The translations under genes and the position numbers were made by a program. From Microbacterium sp. (lineage in GTDB: Bacteria; Actinomycetota; Actinomycetes; Actinomycetales; Microbacteriaceae): DNA of 41,118 bases. Each line of letters opens with the position of its first letter. Positions within the stretch are counted from its first letter, which is position 1. The notes under the pieces are model-generated. The model did not search any database and was not told where the DNA came from. It saw only the letters and a program-made list of their open reading frames with translations. Shown one piece after another: positions 6,034 through 14,439 of this stretch. The stretch lies in NCBI RefSeq assembly GCF_031179285.1, contig NZ_JAPSHY010000013.1, forward strand, positions 48,248 through 89,365. Direction: 5' to 3'.

Positions 6034-7742
6034 GCGCCGAACGGATCGTCGTGACCGAGCGGGACGATCCAGCGCACCCGGGTTCCGGTCGCGTCGGATT
6101 CGAAGGTGAAAGCTCCGTTGCGTCGGCGGGCACGCTGTTCGAGATTCGCGACGCCGCTGCGCCGCTCCGCTCCGCGCGCGCCGCACCCGTCATCGGTGAT
6201 CTCCAGAGACACCGATCCTTGATTGACGGACAACGACACGGAAGCGTGTTGCGCTTTGGCGTGTTTGATGACGTTCGACAGGGCTTCACGGGTGACGGCG
6301 ATCACATCGTCGGCGAGACCCGCGGTGACGACAAGATCAACAGGGCCGGCGAAAGTGACAGTCGGGCTGCGCGGGAGTCCGGGCGCGAGCGTGCTGGCCA
6401 GTTCGATGATCCCGTCTCGGATCGTGTCGCGCCGGTCACCGACCGGAGGAGTGAGTGCATAGATCACCGTGCGGACCTGTGAGATCGCGGCATCGAGGTT
6501 GTTCACCGACTGCGTGATTCGGTCTGCGACGGAAGACGCCGCATCCGATCCGGCGATGTTCTGCAGGTCGAGGCCGGTTGCGAACAACTGTTGGATGACA
6601 TGGTCGTGTAGGTCCCGGGCGATTCGTCCGCGTTCTTCGAGAAGCACCATCCGTTGACGGTCGACACGGGCTGCGGTGAGTTCCACGGCGAGACTCGCTT
6701 GGCTGGCGAAATCTGCCGCCATCGCCAGATCGGACGGCGCGAAACGGGCACGGCCCGCTGTGCGAGCCACATACAGGACCCCCTGTGGGGAGTCTCCTGC
6801 CATCAACGGGACCGCCATGACGGGCCCGACAGTGGTATTGCCTGTCAACCCGACTTCATGCTCCGAGCCGTCGTCGATCAGGTGCGGATGATGGTCTTCC
6901 AGAACGTGCGCCACGATGGTGCCCGCAATCCGGATACTGCTCCCCTGCACCGCGAGATGATCGACCCCGCGCGCAGTCTCCACGCGATACTGCGCCGGGT
7001 CATTCGTCGGCAGCAGAACCCACACAAGGTCGGCCTCCGCGAGTTCGAGAACCCGGGCAGCCAAGGTCGAGATGGAGTTCGCCTCGTCGCTCGACACCAG
7101 CGTCGCGTTGATCTCCGCGGACGCGGAGCTCCACGCCTGGCGGCGACGGACTTCCGCGAACAGCCGGGCGTTCTCGATGGCGACCCCCGCCGTGGCTGCC
7201 AGCGCAGTGACCAGGCGTTCGTCTTCCTCGGTGAAACAGCCTCCCGCGCTATTGCTGAGGTACAGATTCCCGAAGACCTCATCACGTACTCGGATCGGCA
7301 CGCCGAGGAAGCTGTCCATGGGCGGATGACCGGCCGGCAGTTCGATGGACCGCGGGTCATCAGATCGATTGTCGAGTCGGATCGGCCGGGGATCGTCGAT
7401 CAGCGCGCCGAGCAGACCGTGCCCACTGGGAAGGGTGCCTATCGCTGTCACGTCCTCGTCGGTCATTCCGACATGGACCAGCTGCTCGAGGGTGCCGTTC
7501 GCTGCGACGACTCCGAGAGCCCCGTACCGGGCCCCGACGAGTTCGACAGCCGCCTCCACGATCCGCCTCAGCACGACCGGAAGCTCCAGATGCTCGACGA
7601 CCGCCTGGTTGGCTTTCAGGAGCGAACGCAACCGGCCCTGCGTGGCCAACACGGTTCGCGCTTTACTGACCACCTCATCCAGCGCGCGATCCAACTCGCC
7701 GCGGGAATCGTCAAGGAATCGGAACGCGTGGTCTTCGGCCAT
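6030..7742 (-). CDS. GAF-GAF sensor histidine kinase (DosS/DevS-like)
   Basis: A 570-residue soluble kinase. GAF domain 1 spans about residues 50-195 and GAF domain 2 about 215-360. A HisKA_3 dimerisation helix follows with phosphoacceptor His379 in RGRIARDLHDHVIQQLFATG, and the HATPase domain has EALSNVIKHAKA and TDDGCG. GAF 1 contains GHPPM (His139) just before FLGVPIRVRDEVFG. In mycobacterial DosS and DosT a histidine in this neighbourhood binds the haem that senses O2, NO and CO, so haem binding is plausible here but not proven. Autophosphorylation and transfer to the adjacent response regulator are expected from the 4-base overlap and co-orientation. GGAGG lies 13 bases before the ATG. 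A -10-like TACACT (minus strand) is at 7805-7810. No membrane segment is seen. Confidence 0.88.
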   Translation of the reverse strand: MAEDHAFRFLDDSRGELDRALDEVVSKARTVLATQGRLRSLLKANQAVVEHLELPVVLRRIVEAAVELVGARYGALGVVAANGTLEQLVHVGMTDEDVTAIGTLPSGHGLLGALIDDPRPIRLDNRSDDPRSIELPAGHPPMDSFLGVPIRVRDEVFGNLYLSNSAGGCFTEEDERLVTALAATAGVAIENARLFAEVRRRQAWSSASAEINATLVSSDEANSISTLAARVLELAEADLVWVLLPTNDPAQYRVETARGVDHLAVQGSSIRIAGTIVAHVLEDHHPHLIDDGSEHEVGLTGNTTVGPVMAVPLMAGDSPQGVLYVARTAGRARFAPSDLAMAADFASQASLAVELTAARVDRQRMVLLEERGRIARDLHDHVIQQLFATGLDLQNIAGSDAASSVADRITQSVNNLDAAISQVRTVIYALTPPVGDRRDTIRDGIIELASTLAPGLPRSPTVTFAGPVDLVVTAGLADDVIAVTREALSNVIKHAKAQHASVSLSVNQGSVSLEITDDGCGARGAERRSGVANLEQRARRRNGAFTFESDATGTRVRWIVPLGHDDPFGA

Positions 7743-8078
7743 ATCGGCTTACGCCTCCGTACCGCGATGCAGAGCAACATCCTCGTCTAGGGCTCCGTTA
7801 GTGCAGTGTAGCCCACCGCCTCGGACGCGACGCCCAGCCCGCCACGCAGCGCCGTGCGACGACTACCGAGACGCGCGCACGAAACGCCGACGCGATCGAA
7901 CGCATCTCCGCGAGCGACCTCATCCGGCGATCGCCTTGCGGGGCTGGGTCGCTGACGCTCGCCCACCCGAAAACTGACGCGGAGTTGTCAGATCAGTTGG
8001 ATTCGCGGCGACAATCACGCCGGATCGACCCCGCACCCCCGCACCAAAAGATCCCCGCCTGAGCGGGGACTTTCACGG
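7743..8078. other. Intergenic region between the kinase operon and tRNA-Ser(GCU)
   Basis: This 336-base stretch holds the tRNA terminator hairpin (8052-8069) and presumably the kinase promoter. A frame can be read through parts of it on the plus strand, but I recognise no protein, ribosome-binding site or start, and see no repeats or integrase remnants. Confidence 0.5.
8052..8069 (-). terminator. Rho-independent terminator of tRNA-Ser(GCU)
   Basis: A 7-bp stem TCCCCGC/GCGGGGA with a 4-base loop, followed on the minus strand by TCTTTT. It lies nine bases downstream of the tRNA 3' end. Confidence 0.75.
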
Positions 8079-8167
8079 CGGAGACGAGGGGATTTGAACC
8101 CCTGGTCCCCGTAAGGGGACTCCACCTTAGCAGGGTGGTGCACTAGGCCGGACTATGCGACGTCTCC
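8079..8167 (-). tRNA. tRNA-Ser, anticodon GCU
   Basis: An 89-base class II tRNA. The acceptor stem is GGAGACG/CGTCTCC with discriminator G and no encoded CCA. The anticodon arm is CCACC-CTGCTAA-GGTGG with anticodon GCT (reads AGC/AGU). A long variable arm (AGTCCCC-TTAC-GGGGACC) is typical of serine tRNA, and the T arm is AGGGG-TTCAAAT-CCCCT. A terminator follows. Confidence 0.95.
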
Positions 8168-8274
8168 AGGCATCCGGCCCGAAAGCTCGGATGCACGTAG
8201 CCATCATAACCGGTCGTGCGAGCAGGCACGAACCAGCCCCCAGGGGCGGCGACGCGCAGTGCGAGGATAGGGCG

Positions 8275-9510
8275 ATGCGTCCGCTCAACTCTTCCCTCGT
8301 GGCCGGCTCCCCCTGGGCTGCGGCGGCGCTGTGCCTGCTGCTGGGCCTGCTCACCGCCGGTCCCCTGGGGCTGCTGTTCGGATCGACACCCGTCGCGTGG
8401 CCGGCGGGTCTCGTCCTCGGCGTGGCCCTCTGGTTCGCAGCGCTCTGGTCGATCTCGACAGCATTCCTTCCTGTCGTCCGCTTCGATGCGGCGGCGCTCA
8501 CCCTCCGCCTCCGCGGTCGCGAGTACCCGGCGGCCGCCGTCCGCTCGGCCACGCGCAGCGTCAGCGCCAACGGGAATGCGGCGTACCTCACGTACCGCTT
8601 CGCCCTCGAAGACGCCCGCCGCTTCCGGCTGATCGCGGTCGGCCGTCCCTTTCGCGGACTCGCCCCCGATGCCCTCAGGCGTCTGCGCACACTCGTCTCG
8701 GCATCGAGCATCGCCGAACCGGCAGGGTTCTCCCCCGAACAGCAGCGCGCCAATTCAGCGCTTCAGGCGAACGGCCGAGCGGTCGCCGTCGGTCGCGCGG
8801 CGATCCTCCGTGACATCGATGAACTGCTCGGCGACGTCACTCCCGCAGCACCGGCCGCGGCCACCGGCCCTGCGGGATCCGCGCCGGTCGAGACTCATGC
8901 GCTGCAGGCGGACGACCTCGACGCTGTCGAGGCGATCCGTGAAGCGGTGGGCCCGCTCGCCGGCATCCGTCGCATCTGCGGCGTCGCAGCCGTCGCCGGG
9001 GTCGCCGTTCTGGTGGCCCTGGTCCTCACCTTCGCTCTCGACGAATCCATGAACCTCGCCGGTTGGTCGCCCGAGCATCCGGCGGCGGGGCTCATCGCCG
9101 CCGCGGGGATCGTCCTCGGCGCGCTGGGCAGCGTCGTCTGGGCGATCACGGCTGACGTCGCGGTGCGCCGGGTTCGCCGGGTCGCCGACGCGCGATGGGA
9201 GGCGTTCGGTGCGGCGGACAGGTCGCGGGGCCTTGCGACGCCGTTCCTGGCGTTCGATGCGACCGGGGCGCGCCGGACATCCACGATGCTCGCCTATGCG
9301 AGCAGCGTCCTCGCGGTCATCGCCGCAGCACTCTCGATCGGCGCGTTCATCGAGCTCAGCATGCGGCCATTGCTGACGATTCTGCTCATCCTCACCGGCG
9401 CTCTGATCGGGGCGAGCGTCATCTGCTGGCGGGCGTCTCGCCGCGACGCGCGCGTGACGGCGGAGCGGATCGCGCTGCGCGCCGGCGAGCGGTGGGGTGT
9501 GCCGAGCTGA
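8275..9510 (+). CDS. Multi-pass membrane protein of unknown function
   Basis: A 411-residue protein I do not recognise. Hydrophobic segments lie at about residues 13-36, 41-65, 233-255, 270-292, 337-360 and 366-385, suggesting six membrane helices. Between helices 2 and 3 is a soluble stretch of about 165 residues, with an arginine-rich beta-like part (about 70-140) reminiscent of the PH-like modules of other actinobacterial membrane proteins, then an Ala/Pro-rich linker (about 187-205). A second soluble loop (295-335) is also arginine-rich. The ATG at 8275 is chosen over earlier in-frame ATGs because AGGATAGGG lies just upstream and earlier starts would run into the tRNA. It stands alone between a tRNA and a shared terminator. 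No catalytic motif was seen. Confidence 0.7.
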   Translation: MRPLNSSLVAGSPWAAAALCLLLGLLTAGPLGLLFGSTPVAWPAGLVLGVALWFAALWSISTAFLPVVRFDAAALTLRLRGREYPAAAVRSATRSVSANGNAAYLTYRFALEDARRFRLIAVGRPFRGLAPDALRRLRTLVSASSIAEPAGFSPEQQRANSALQANGRAVAVGRAAILRDIDELLGDVTPAAPAAATGPAGSAPVETHALQADDLDAVEAIREAVGPLAGIRRICGVAAVAGVAVLVALVLTFALDESMNLAGWSPEHPAAGLIAAAGIVLGALGSVVWAITADVAVRRVRRVADARWEAFGAADRSRGLATPFLAFDATGARRTSTMLAYASSVLAVIAAALSIGAFIELSMRPLLTILLILTGALIGASVICWRASRRDARVTAERIALRAGERWGVPS

Positions 9511-9537
9511 CCGTCACCACGCAACCGCGTGACACGA

Positions 9538-9575
9538 CGAAGCGCCCGGGCGATGGGAACCACCCGGGCGCTTCG
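9538..9575. terminator. Bidirectional terminator between convergent genes
   Basis: A perfect 13-bp stem, CGAAGCGCCCGGG (9538-9550) and CCCGGGCGCTTCG (9563-9575), with a 12-base loop. It lies between the membrane protein gene ending at 9510 and rhaS ending at 9591. There is no long T-run, but the position and stem strength support termination in both directions. Confidence 0.75.
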
Positions 9576-9590
9576 TCTGTCCGGCGAGAC

Positions 9591-10634
9591 TCAGAAGTCG
9601 AACTCGCCGATGTTCTCGGCGGTGAAGACGAACGGGTCGCCGAGGAGCACGGCGCCGTCGGCACCGACTTCGTACTCACCGAGATCGCCCGCGTCGAAGG
9701 TGTCGCCCTCTTCACCGGTGATGTCGCCCTGGATGAGAGCGGCAGCCGCGTATGCGGCGAGGTAGCCGAGGTCCTCCGGGTTCCACAGCGCGAATGAGGT
9801 GACGGTGCCGTCTTCGACGTACTCGCGCATCTGGTTCGGCGTGCCGAGACCGGTCAGTGCCACCGCGCCCTTGTAGTCCGAGGTGGACAGGTAGCGGGCG
9901 GCCGCAGCGATACCGACCGTCGTGGGCGAGATGATGCCCTTCAGGTTCGGGTGCGTCTGCAGCAGTGCTGCCGTCTTGTCGAAGGACGTCTGGTCGTCGT
10001 CGTCGCCGTACACCGTCTCGACGAGCGTGATGTCGGGGTACTCGCTCGCGACGTACTCCTCCATCAGCGCGATCCAGGCGTTCTGGTTGGTGGCATTGGC
10101 CGAGGCCGAAAGCACGGCGATCTCGCCCGCTCCGGCGATCTGCTCGGCGATGAGGTCGACCTGGACCTTGGCGATGCCTTCGGAGTCTGCCTGGTTGATG
10201 AACAGGTCGCGGCACTCGGGATCGGTGTCCGAGTCGAAGGTGACGACCTTCACGCCGGCGTCGCGCGCCTCGTTCAGCGCGTCGCAGATCGCCTGCGGAT
10301 CGTTCGCGGAGACGACCAGCGCGCCGACGCCCTGCTGCGTGGCCGTGTTGATGTAGCTGACCTGAGCGTCGGGGGTCGCCTCCGCCGGACCGACCTCGGA
10401 GAAGGTTCCGCCGAGCGCCTCGACGGCCGCCTCGCCACCCTTGCTGGAGGTGTCGAAGTAGGGGTTTCCGAGGTTCTTGGGCAGGAACGTGATCGCGAGG
10501 TTGCCGGAGCCGCCTTCGGATCCGCCGCCGTCACCGTCGGTGCCGCCGCCGGTGTCGGCGCATCCGCTCAGTGCCAGTGCCGCGGCGACGGCGACTGCCG
10601 CGAATGCCCTGACGCGTGTGTGTGCAAACTTCAT
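9591..10634 (-). CDS. rhaS: Sugar ABC transporter substrate-binding lipoprotein (rhamnose type)
   Basis: A 347-residue lipoprotein with signal peptide and lipobox ALSGC (Cys25), a Gly/Ser/Asp-rich tether, then a Peripla_BP_4-type binding domain. The opening FLPKNLGNPYFDTSSKGGEA and the ISANDP-like box (VVSANDPQAICDAL) are characteristic of the RhaS/LsrB group, which binds rhamnose or autoinducer-2-like ligands. I favour rhamnose because of the LNP-type opening and the two-permease arrangement, but ligand identity cannot be fixed by eye. The start at 10634 has AAGGAAG upstream. It is the last gene of a four-gene import operon and ends before a strong hairpin. It follows the second permease after 53 bases, with its own ribosome-binding site, allowing higher expression than the membrane components. 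Confidence 0.85.
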   Translation of the reverse strand: MKFAHTRVRAFAAVAVAAALALSGCADTGGGTDGDGGGSEGGSGNLAITFLPKNLGNPYFDTSSKGGEAAVEALGGTFSEVGPAEATPDAQVSYINTATQQGVGALVVSANDPQAICDALNEARDAGVKVVTFDSDTDPECRDLFINQADSEGIAKVQVDLIAEQIAGAGEIAVLSASANATNQNAWIALMEEYVASEYPDITLVETVYGDDDDQTSFDKTAALLQTHPNLKGIISPTTVGIAAAARYLSTSDYKGAVALTGLGTPNQMREYVEDGTVTSFALWNPEDLGYLAAYAAAALIQGDITGEEGDTFDAGDLGEYEVGADGAVLLGDPFVFTAENIGEFDF

Positions 10635-10687
10635 TGTTCTTCCTTTCGTGGGACTGCCGCTGACGGGTGCCGGCGGTGACAGCTGCC

Positions 10688-11740
10688 TCAGGTGGTCGGC
10701 GAGGCTGCGATACGGGGTCGTGGGCCCGCCTTCGCCCGAAGTCGCTGGACCCAGGCGAGAAGGCTGGCGGCCACGACGGAGGCGATGAGCAGGCCACCGG
10801 TGATGATGTTGATGACGTCGCTGGTGACGTTCGCGAGTCGCAGCGAGCTTCCGAGAACGCCGATCAGCAGAACGGCGGCGATGACGCCGTGCAGTTGGCC
10901 TCTGCCCCCGAAGACCGACACACCGCCCAGCACGACGGCGGCGATGACCTGCAGTTCGAGGCCGGTGGCATTGTCGCCCCGCGCGCTGCCGAAACGGAGC
11001 GTGTAGAAGATGCCCGCGAACGCCGAGACAACACCGGCGAGCACGAACAGGATGAACTTCGTCCTCTCGACATGCACGCCGGAGAAGCGCGCGGCGTCTT
11101 TCGACAGACCGATGGCGTAGATCCCCCGGCCGAAGGGCGTGAAGTGCAGCAGCACGGCGAAGATCACCAGCAGGATGAGGAAGGGGATGACGATGTACGG
11201 GATCGTGGTTCCGGCGATCTTGGCCTTCGCCAGGGCCGTCCACTCCTCGGGGAAGTCCGTCACCGCAGTCGTGCCGAGGAGGCCAACGGCGAGACCCCTG
11301 AACAGCGCGAGCGTGCCGATCGTCACCGCGAGCGAGGGAAGCCCGACGACCGTGACGAGGAAGCCGTTCGCGGCCCCGCCGACGAGACCGACCGTGAGGG
11401 CGGCGAGGGCTGCCAGCTCGAACGGGGCACCGGCCTGCGTGAGCACGCCGGTGACGACGCTCGCGAGACCCACCATGCTCCCGACGGAGAGATCGATCTC
11501 GCCGGTGACCATGATCAGCGCCATGGGCAGGGCGATGAGCAGGATCGGGGCCACATCCAGGAGCAGGTAGTTCACCGTGATCGGCTGTGCGAAGCCCCTC
11601 ACCGTCGCAAGCGAGACGATGACGACGAGCGCCAGGAGGGCGACGATCGCCATCTCGCGGTTGATCAGCAGGCGCCGCCAGAGTGGACGGTCGTGATCCT
11701 GGATGACACGGATCGTGGCAGTGCCGGTTGTCGCGGTCAT
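10688..11740 (-). CDS. rhaQ: Sugar ABC transporter permease (second subunit)
   Basis: A 350-residue integral membrane protein of the BPD_transp_2 family (RbsC-like), with about 8-10 hydrophobic helices. The family signature MVTGEIDLSVGSMVGLASV and the EAA-like loop region (LSKDAARFSGVHVERTKF) are present. It pairs with the permease encoded just upstream to form the membrane channel of the importer. Its ATG overlaps the stop of that permease by four bases (ATGA), so the two are translationally coupled and probably made in equal amounts. The C-terminus is basic (RLRAKAGPRPRIAAS) and cytoplasmic. The rhaP/rhaQ assignment follows gene order in rhizobial rhamnose operons and is tentative. Confidence 0.82.
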   Translation of the reverse strand: MTATTGTATIRVIQDHDRPLWRRLLINREMAIVALLALVVIVSLATVRGFAQPITVNYLLLDVAPILLIALPMALIMVTGEIDLSVGSMVGLASVVTGVLTQAGAPFELAALAALTVGLVGGAANGFLVTVVGLPSLAVTIGTLALFRGLAVGLLGTTAVTDFPEEWTALAKAKIAGTTIPYIVIPFLILLVIFAVLLHFTPFGRGIYAIGLSKDAARFSGVHVERTKFILFVLAGVVSAFAGIFYTLRFGSARGDNATGLELQVIAAVVLGGVSVFGGRGQLHGVIAAVLLIGVLGSSLRLANVTSDVINIITGGLLIASVVAASLLAWVQRLRAKAGPRPRIAASPTT

Positions 11741-12759
11741 GATTGGTCCCTCGCCTCGATGAGTCGCCGTTTCTGTCGCACCGCGAGCACGCGGTCGAGC
11801 ACGATGGCTCCGATGATCAGTGCGCCGACGACGGCACGCTGCCAGAAGTCCTGGATACCGAGGATGGGCAGCGCCCGGTTGATGGTCATGAGCAGCATCG
11901 CGCCGATCGCCGCTCCCCACACCGAGCCGACACCGCCGGTGATCGCGATACCGCCGATCACGGCCGCGCCGACGGCGTCGAGCTCCCAGCCGCTGCCGGC
12001 CTGCGAACTCACCGACCCGTAGCGCGCCGCGTAGAAGACTCCGGCGAGACCGGCGAGCGCGCCGGAGAGGACGAAGGCGGACAGCACCCGGCGGATCACC
12101 CGCAACCCGTACAGCTCGGCAGCGGCGGGGTCGGAGCCGATGGCGTAGTACTCGCGACCGCCCCGGGTGTTGCGCATGTACCACGCGGCCGCGGCGAGCA
12201 TGATCAGCGCGACGATCGCGAGCACGGGTATGCCGACGACCTGGGCGGTGCCCAGCTGCAGGAAGTCCTTGGGCATGTCGGACGCGTTGACCCTGTCGCT
12301 TCCGGCCCACAGGACGTTGATACCGCGGTAGGCGTAAAGCGTCCCCAGGGTGATCACCATCGCGGGCACTCGGGCGAACGCCACCAGCGCGCCGTTGAGG
12401 AGCCCGAGAAGGCCACCGAACACCACGGCGGCGAGCACGACGACGATGATCGGGATGCCGGGGATGTCGATGAAGAGGCGTCCGGTGAGGTAGGCGGTCA
12501 ACCCCATCACCGAACCGACCGAGAGATCGACGTTGCGCGTGATGATGACGATCGCCTGACCGACGGCGACCAGCACGAGGATCGACGGCGTGAGCAGGAG
12601 GTCGCGCCATCCGTCGGCGCTGAACAGGAAGTTCGGGTTCTTCGCCGTCGCGACGACCACGACGAGCGCGAGGGCGATGAGGATGCCGAACTCACGCGCC
12701 TTGCCGACGCCGCCGAGATTCGTGCGCAGGGCCGGCCGTGTGAGTGAGGTGCTGGTCAC
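11737..12759 (-). CDS. rhaP: Sugar ABC transporter permease (first subunit)
   Basis: A 340-residue BPD_transp_2 family permease with about 8-10 membrane helices. It carries the signature IITRNVDLSVGSVMGLTAYL and the cytoplasmic coupling loop (AIGSDPAAAELYGLRVIRR) that contacts the ATPase. The start is a GTG at 12759 (read VTSTSLTRPALRTN), chosen because it overlaps the ATPase stop as GTGA and has GGAG eight bases upstream. Longer in-frame extensions only read through the ATPase gene in the wrong frame. Together with the next permease it forms the heterodimeric translocation pathway of the rhamnose-type importer. Confidence 0.82.
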   Translation of the reverse strand: MTSTSLTRPALRTNLGGVGKAREFGILIALALVVVVATAKNPNFLFSADGWRDLLLTPSILVLVAVGQAIVIITRNVDLSVGSVMGLTAYLTGRLFIDIPGIPIIVVVLAAVVFGGLLGLLNGALVAFARVPAMVITLGTLYAYRGINVLWAGSDRVNASDMPKDFLQLGTAQVVGIPVLAIVALIMLAAAAWYMRNTRGGREYYAIGSDPAAAELYGLRVIRRVLSAFVLSGALAGLAGVFYAARYGSVSSQAGSGWELDAVGAAVIGGIAITGGVGSVWGAAIGAMLLMTINRALPILGIQDFWQRAVVGALIIGAIVLDRVLAVRQKRRLIEARDQS

Positions 12760-14291
12760 GAGTGGAGCTCCGTTGCGTGTGTCGCTGCGAACATGACGTT
12801 CTCGCTGGTGGCGTCGGAACGGTCGATCTCTGCTGTGACGCGCCCCTCGCGCATGACGAGCACCCGGTCGGCCATTCCAAGCACCTCGGGAAGCTCCGAT
12901 GAGATCATCAGGATGCCCATCCCCTCGCCGGCGAGTTGCGAGAGCAGCCGGTGAACCTCCGCCTTCGTGCCGACGTCGATCCCGCGGGTGGGCTCGTCGA
13001 TGATGAGTACGCGCGGGTTCCTGGCGAGCCACTTCGCAAGGACGACCTTCTGCTGATTTCCACCGGAGAGCGTCGAGGCGACGGTGTCGAGCGCGTGCGT
13101 CTTCACCTCCAGCCGGCTCGCCCATTCCTTAGCGGCACCGTTCTGCATGCCGGTCGTGAGGAGCCCGAACTTCGCGAGCTGAGAGCGGATCGCCATCGTG
13201 ATGTTGCTGCCGACACCCGCATCGATCACGAGTCCCTGCTTGCGCCGGTCCTCGGGAACGAGCGCGAGGCCTGCCCGCATCGCGGCGGTGGGGCTGTTGC
13301 GAACGACCGTGTCCCCAAGCATGCGTACCTCGCCTTCGCGATAGGCATCGACTCCGAAGATCGCGCGCGCGACCTCGCTGCGTCCGGCCCCCACGAGTCC
13401 CGCGAGGGCGACGATCTCGCCCGCGCGCACGGTGAAGGAGATGTCGTGGAAGACGCCGGGGCTCGTGAGGCCCGCCACCTCGAGCAGCGGCGCTCCGATC
13501 GGAACGGTCTGCTTGGGAAACAGCTCGGTGACGTCGCGGCCGACCATCTGGCGCACCAGTTCGTCGACGGTCGTCTCGGCGATCTCGGTGGTGCTGATGT
13601 AGGCGCCGTCGCGCATGACGGTAACGGTGTCGCAGAGCGCGAACACCTCGTCGAAGCGGTGTGAGATGAACAGCACGGCGCGGCCTTCGTCGCGCAGGCT
13701 CCGAGCGACGGCGAACAGCCGATCGACCTCGACCCCGCTGAGCGCGGCGGTCGGCTCGTCCATGATGAGCACGCTGGCGTCGAGCGAGATGGCCTTGGCG
13801 ATCTCGATGATCTGCTGATCCGCGATCGACAGCCCCTCGGTGATGCGGTCCGGATCCAGCGGCACGCCGAGACGTCGGAAGATCTGCTCGACCTCGTCAC
13901 GCATGCCCTTGCGGTCGATGCGCCCGAAGGCCTTCGTCGGCTGCCTGCCCATGAAGATGTTCTCGGTGACCGAGAGATCGGGGAACAGCGTCGGTTCCTG
14001 ATAGATCACCGCGATGCCGGCGGCCTTGGACTGGGCGGTGCTGGTGAAGTCGACGGGTTCACCGTGCAGATGGAAGTCTCCGCTGTCTCGCCGGTAGAGC
14101 CCCGCCATGATCTTCACGAGCGTCGACTTACCGGCGCCGTTCTCTCCGATGAGCGCGTGGATCGAACCCGGTCGCAGGGTGAGACTGCCCGACCGGAGCG
14201 CGATGACCGGACCGAACGCCTTGACGACGCGTTGCAGTTCGAGAGCCGCCGGAGCGGGACTCTGATTGTCGGTCTCGACGGGCACAGGCAC
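12756..14291 (-). CDS. rhaT: Sugar ABC transporter ATP-binding protein, two ATPase domains (rhamnose type)
   Basis: A 511-residue tandem ABC ATPase of the RbsA/XylG/RhaT type. The N-terminal domain has a canonical Walker A (GENGAGKST), a Q-loop (IYQEPTLFPDLSV), a signature-like LSIADQQIIEIAKA and Walker B VLIMDEPTAAL. The C-terminal domain has a degenerate Walker A (GLVGAGRSE) but an intact signature LSGGNQQKVVLAKWL and LIIDEPTRGIDVG, the usual asymmetry of this family. It powers sugar uptake through the two permeases that follow. The GTG start at 14291 is preceded by GGAGAGGA. It is the first gene of the operon and is divergent from a LacI regulator. The intergenic region holds a near-ideal LacI-type operator, so repression relieved by the sugar is likely. 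Confidence 0.88.
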   Translation of the reverse strand: MPVPVETDNQSPAPAALELQRVVKAFGPVIALRSGSLTLRPGSIHALIGENGAGKSTLVKIMAGLYRRDSGDFHLHGEPVDFTSTAQSKAAGIAVIYQEPTLFPDLSVTENIFMGRQPTKAFGRIDRKGMRDEVEQIFRRLGVPLDPDRITEGLSIADQQIIEIAKAISLDASVLIMDEPTAALSGVEVDRLFAVARSLRDEGRAVLFISHRFDEVFALCDTVTVMRDGAYISTTEIAETTVDELVRQMVGRDVTELFPKQTVPIGAPLLEVAGLTSPGVFHDISFTVRAGEIVALAGLVGAGRSEVARAIFGVDAYREGEVRMLGDTVVRNSPTAAMRAGLALVPEDRRKQGLVIDAGVGSNITMAIRSQLAKFGLLTTGMQNGAAKEWASRLEVKTHALDTVASTLSGGNQQKVVLAKWLARNPRVLIIDEPTRGIDVGTKAEVHRLLSQLAGEGMGILMISSELPEVLGMADRVLVMREGRVTAEIDRSDATSENVMFAATHATELHS

Positions 14292-14326
14292 GTCCTCTCC
14301 GTTGAGGTTCTGGTTCGGTTCGGATA

Positions 14327-14375
14327 TGAATCGACATGAATCGATTCAAGTAGGTTTCAAGCTAGTGTATGAAAC
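14327..14375. promoter_or_regulatory. LacI-family operator region in the divergent rhaT/lacI promoter
   Basis: The perfect palindrome TGAATCGATTCA lies at 14337-14348, with the central CG typical of LacI-family operators. An extra half-site TGAATCGA sits at 14327-14334. A second inverted repeat, GTTTCA (14354-14359) and TGAAAC (14370-14375), flanks a -10-like TAGTGT (14363-14368) that could serve the LacI gene. The arrangement would let one repressor control both directions. Confidence 0.7.
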
Positions 14376-14439
14376 AACGCCCGGAGGTCAACCCCGCAGT
14401 GACCGAATCGTGATCCGACCGACGATGAGAGGAGACCGC

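Noticed and set aside
7743..8167. The tRNA-Ser(GCU) as an integration site with a mobile element beside it
   Set aside because: No integrase, direct repeat of the tRNA end, or foreign-looking composition is visible on either side.
12756..14291. Degenerate Walker A of the second ATPase domain as a sign of decay
   Set aside because: The asymmetric pair (intact first, degenerate second Walker A) is normal for RbsA/RhaT-type tandem ATPases.
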